DNA from: Erysipelotrichaceae bacterium
GTDB taxonomy: Bacteria; Bacillota_I; Bacilli_A; RFN20; DUOF01
DNA: 64,000 nt
Assembly: GCA_015058985.1 (NCBI GenBank)
Contig: SVBH01000004.1
Coordinates: 34,236 to 98,235 of the forward strand
Direction: 5' to 3'
Shown in pieces: positions 61,401 to 64,000 of the stretch. Both the position numbers and the translations under genes were made by a program. Numbering within the stretch: position 1 is the stretch's first letter; the number at the start of each line of letters is the position of its first letter. The notes beneath the pieces were generated by a model. It was not told the DNA's origin. It worked only from the letters and a program-made list of their open reading frames with translations, and searched no databases.

Positions 61401-61975
61401 ACAGACATAATTTTAGAAAAAGTACTATCGGTATAATAATTAGTGATATCACAACTATTAAATCCATCTAAACTAATACACTTAGTATTTCCTTTACTAT
61501 CCCTCAAAGTAGATAAAACACCTGTAAAAGGAGTAAGAATTAATACGAACGTTAAGAAACAGTTAGCAACACTGACTGCTGCTCCTCCAAATCTTGTTCC
61601 CCAAGTTTTTGCTCTTTTCTCCCCTTTAAAGATAATCTTTCTAAAAATTCTTCTAATAATTAATTTAATAGGGAATAAAACAATCCTTAAAACAAACCAA
61701 ACAATACCAGAAGCGAATATTCTAATTAAACTACTTAAAAATTCTTCTAGTTCTGAAGTTGTCATATATTCTGTCATATCATTTAGTGCTTCTTTTGGAA
61801 TCATATTCACTATCACTGACCCTAAAATAGGCATCAATAACCAAACTATCAAAAACAACACTAAATTATAACAAATGTTAAATGTGCTCTTAAACAATCC
61901 TTTCCATAATCCTAATAAAAAGGATAATCCTAAAAAACCAAAAAATACTATATCAATAATTGCTGATATTTCCAT
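58427..61975 (-). CDS. large CvpA-like membrane protein with about nine degenerate C-terminal modules
   Basis: N-terminal MEISAIIDIVFFGFLGLSFLLGLWKGLFKS + TM segments; recurrent (I/V)xW(S/T/E/K/D)xE(I/L/M/V) modules. Confidence 0.65.
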   Translation of the reverse strand: MEISAIIDIVFFGFLGLSFLLGLWKGLFKSTFNICYNLVLFLIVWLLMPILGSVIVNMIPKEALNDMTEYMTTSELEEFLSSLIRIFASGIVWFVLRIVLFPIKLIIRRIFRKIIFKGEKRAKTWGTRFGGAAVSVANCFLTFVLILTPFTGVLSTLRDSKGNTKCISLDGFNSCDITNYYTDSTFSKIMSVANLDKGMFRLMSNMKLYGEKINLQQDLKNTFDIYLTLEKKGLSLEGEMDAAALASKLTSEDVTRLGNSISSVKLLVTIIEKVGFKVIEKELDLPEGFDLTKISAKQEIQNLFNIASEIVKLPLFEGTEITDNYYNIVANLDGEHIDGLVESIKKSNLITQLYDTYLVPKFDEMVEELISSFGGTKTVTINTEGIDFSEELHAILTAVSKFKDTGVIVLNAETNEYELSAKGSAILSNVNETETNELVDSLFESSLISQVIGNVVEPFVIKYFNDTLDKDYTSEDLNLGDVSWSTEIKNIVSLAVLLSKEGVIDAIENDQDMLEAILGPTKEKVSLLGQKMGSSKLITALIPEIIEPTLEETLTSMMEEGTVSLPEDIDWSTEMEALLVAAKVFYDGGAFEDDFDVNTFIAELEVDGEVDEIEELSDAIVSSEVFMAVFPDIIESQIKSIDETLTYDEIVWEEEIENLLRAYKMLSNEGFFADGAETTDIMVDILKVDANIDTLFASNVIYKVVTSKLNTELDSFEFDGETLVVGSTDDFTKSDWKNEIKLLVNALDNEDAVNDFENIGKMDPSASDTQIRINNVSVIVSNLLESKTLGPSITNKVNELLELDGTDKKTQEELTDGVSWSVELTAANELLWNITDDATHETQKDVEIEMIPSFIDSAKETVVVKDLVSTKVKDGLAVIKAEDGTALFEDTFINSLDIFDDNNDGSVNWDNEVSVKDQFEIIHYPGDADYSNVEGGDGDKLTAAMTAAADTTVVKYIVEDTLFDEIKSLVKPYFFEDVDNPTTSETAEYEDYIDNLDIFGADYRKEFNVYDKLQEFDGVSDESDEFGPKLDELKLVLADSTIFGPVAEREIKSRLKSVLGEIDIDNDVSTATNVEFVDSLVIKDINWTNELAVKDGLETMLPLEDFTIDASNVNELFGEDGLFKKIANSVIVASVINSNDIPDEKKIAIDNVLVYNTIVSEIDNLDAPTTGKDALKKIVYFE

Positions 61976-62451
61976 TATTGTTCCTCCTCTTTTTTATTAT
62001 TTTTGGAAAATAAATATTCCACATACATTTTTTTATAATAAATAATTCCAAACACCATATAAGATAAAAATACAAAATGAATTAAAAAACTTATAACATC
62101 ATATGAATAAAAATATAAAAACATATCTAAGAAATAAAAAGCTACAAAAGCAATGAAGAATTTTATCCTTCCTTTCTGCGACTCTTTCCATAGTAGAAAT
62201 ATCATGACCGATATCACTAGACTCATAGAAACATCTACAATAGGACCTAAAAATTTAGCATAACTAGAAACAAAGACTCCAAGCAGATTTGTCATTCTAT
62301 TAATTTCTAGCAAATAAATCATATGTTCATTACCAAACAAAAAGAAAATTGTTCTGATAATAACAAATGCACTTACAAGAAGTAATCCATTCGTTGATTT
62401 CAAATACTTTAAACGGTATTTTTGTACTAAATTACTCATTATTTTAATCAC
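61975..62451 (-). CDS. hypothetical membrane protein (158 aa), translationally coupled to the 1182-aa protein
   Basis: four TM-like segments; TAATG stop/start overlap. Confidence 0.6.
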   Translation of the reverse strand: MIKIMSNLVQKYRLKYLKSTNGLLLVSAFVIIRTIFFLFGNEHMIYLLEINRMTNLLGVFVSSYAKFLGPIVDVSMSLVISVMIFLLWKESQKGRIKFFIAFVAFYFLDMFLYFYSYDVISFLIHFVFLSYMVFGIIYYKKMYVEYLFSKNNKKEEEQ

Positions 62452-62601
62452 CTGATAATATTATATATTATTTAAATCATTCTGTTAATTACTTTTTAAC
62501 TTCTTTCCATTATAAAAACATAAAAGTAATACACATTTATCGTTTTTATTATTGTTAATTTTTTTTCACCCTTTTAAAATAGTTTTCGTGAGGTGAAAAC
62601 C

Positions 62602-63870
62602 ATGTATTTAAAGAGTAGAATTTTCAAAATTACAACTTTTTTATTAACATTAGCTGTTGTCATAGGAATTGGTTATGTTATTTACACCAATTGGGACGCC
62701 ATAAAATTTAAAACTAGAAAGACTATCGACAGCAACACAAAGAATAGTTACATAAAAATAAACGATGGTGCAAGAAACACTAATTCATTAGATGTTGAAG
62801 TAAGAGTTTCAACAGATAATATCAAAGCAAACTATATTTCATACCAAACTTGCTTTGATCCATTAGAAGGAAAGATAGTATGTAATGACTGGACAAATCA
62901 TTTAGACACTCCATTTATCAACTACATGGGTAAAGATATAAACTCTGACGCAGCATGGAAAAAAACAATAAGATTATATGATGGTTTACCAGATGAGCAA
63001 TTACAAGGAAGACACATAGTCAAAGTAAAATATTTCTATGTAGAACAAATCTTCGCAGGATCATCTGGATCAATAGAAGTATTAGAAACAAGATCAAATT
63101 ACATATACTATGATTCAATTGCTCCTAAGATTACAACAAACTCAACAAATGCTTGGACAGACAATAACTATTTAGAAGTAAAATATGACGATAAATCAAC
63201 AGTTGATTATATTGCATCTGGAGTAAAATCAATCAAATACAAACTTTGTTTAGACTTTGAAACAGTTACTGGAACAACGACATGTACAGAAGAAGCACCA
63301 GAAGTAAAAGTTAAAAAATCTCTAAATGGAAAATTCAAAATCAATTTAGAATTACCAAAAACATTTGTAACAATTACAGTCAAAGATAAAGCGGGTAATG
63401 AAACAATATTCTCTCAAGTATTAAGAAAAGATGATACAAATCCTGTAGTAACAATTAATCAAGTAAAAGACCCTGAGACAGGAAAATTATATTCTATTAA
63501 CGTATCAGCAACTGATACTAACTCTATGTTAAATACTTTAAAATATACATTCTCAAATAGCGATATTAGACCAAACGAAGCTGAATTTACTAACGAATTA
63601 TTTGAATACGACAATGTATCAATTGATCTTCCTACTAAAAACAAAACTTATTATTTATGGGTTAGAGCTGAAGATTACGCTGGAAACGTAACTTATAAAA
63701 ATAGTGGGCCATTATACATATGCGATAGTGTAGAATCTTGCGCCAAACTAACAAATGATAAAAAAGATTATATGACATTATTGTATGCTTCGATTGGAGT
63801 TGCAATTATAGCAACAGTATCAATATTTGTTATCTTATCTTCAAATAAAAAAAAGAAACACATTAAATAG
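62602..63870 (+). CDS. cell-surface protein with Ig-like repeats, N-terminal signal-anchor and C-terminal TM
   Basis: ATG after GAGGTGA; ITVKDKAGNETIF and VRAEDYAGNVTY Ig-like strands; C-term IGVAIIATVSIFVILSSNKKKK. Confidence 0.7.
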   Translation: MYLKSRIFKITTFLLTLAVVIGIGYVIYTNWDAIKFKTRKTIDSNTKNSYIKINDGARNTNSLDVEVRVSTDNIKANYISYQTCFDPLEGKIVCNDWTNHLDTPFINYMGKDINSDAAWKKTIRLYDGLPDEQLQGRHIVKVKYFYVEQIFAGSSGSIEVLETRSNYIYYDSIAPKITTNSTNAWTDNNYLEVKYDDKSTVDYIASGVKSIKYKLCLDFETVTGTTTCTEEAPEVKVKKSLNGKFKINLELPKTFVTITVKDKAGNETIFSQVLRKDDTNPVVTINQVKDPETGKLYSINVSATDTNSMLNTLKYTFSNSDIRPNEAEFTNELFEYDNVSIDLPTKNKTYYLWVRAEDYAGNVTYKNSGPLYICDSVESCAKLTNDKKDYMTLLYASIGVAIIATVSIFVILSSNKKKKHIK

Positions 63871-63890
63871 ATATGAAGTTATAAGATAAA

Positions 63891-63916
63891 TGTAGACACA
63901 AAAAAACGTGTCTGCA
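63891..63916 (+). terminator. terminator of 62602..63870
   Basis: TGTAGACAC-AAAAAAAC-GTGTCTGCA-TTTTTT. Confidence 0.8.
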
Positions 63917-63948
63917 TTTTTTGTTATAATGAAATTGGAGGTACAGAT

Positions 63949-64000
63949 ATGGCAAGAATTAGAAAAGGACCAAATAGATATTGGTCAAAAGATGATAAAC
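63949..64000 (+). CDS. partial CDS, N-terminus MARIRKGPNRYWSKDDK, truncated by window end; possibly a transposase-type helix-turn-helix N-terminus
   Basis: ATG with TTGGAGGTACAGAT RBS; only 17 codons visible. Confidence 0.4.
   Translation, partial: MARIRKGPNRYWSKDDK

Overview
The window is about 64 kb of AT-rich chromosomal DNA, apparently from a low-GC Bacillota-type bacterium; lineage is inferred only from gene content and order. The core is the transcription/translation super-cluster on the minus strand: rlmB-sigH-like-rpmG-secE-nusG / rplK-rplA / rplJ-rplL-rsmC-like / rpoB-rpoC / rpsL-rpsG-fusA-tuf / S10-spc-alpha operon through rplQ / ecfA1-ecfA2-ecfT-truA / rplM-rpsI. It also carries gltX, two separate tRNA loci (6 tRNAs), a Na/Pi transporter, a ZIP transporter, a type I isopentenyl-diphosphate isomerase and a TspO-like protein. 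Lineage-specific genes interrupt the conserved order at several points. The most interesting items are: (1) a G9 tract inside the 19-nt spacer of a near-consensus promoter for a PH-domain membrane protein, a candidate phase-variable promoter; (2) a cluster of paralogous HExxH metallopeptidase-like proteins with a small partner, inserted between rpoC and rpsL, including an apparent fusion/deletion chimera; (3) a 1182-aa CvpA-like protein with about nine degenerate repeat modules; (4) three tandem membrane/coiled-coil paralogs between truA and rplM; (5) DnaA-box-like 9-mers upstream of several machinery promoters; (6) an L11 protein lacking the proline-rich NTD motif; (7) a diverged tRNA-Glu(CUC) copy; and (8) absence of rpmD. 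No rRNA genes, CRISPR array or complete mobile element were seen. Functions are assigned from motif recognition and synteny only; no searches were run.
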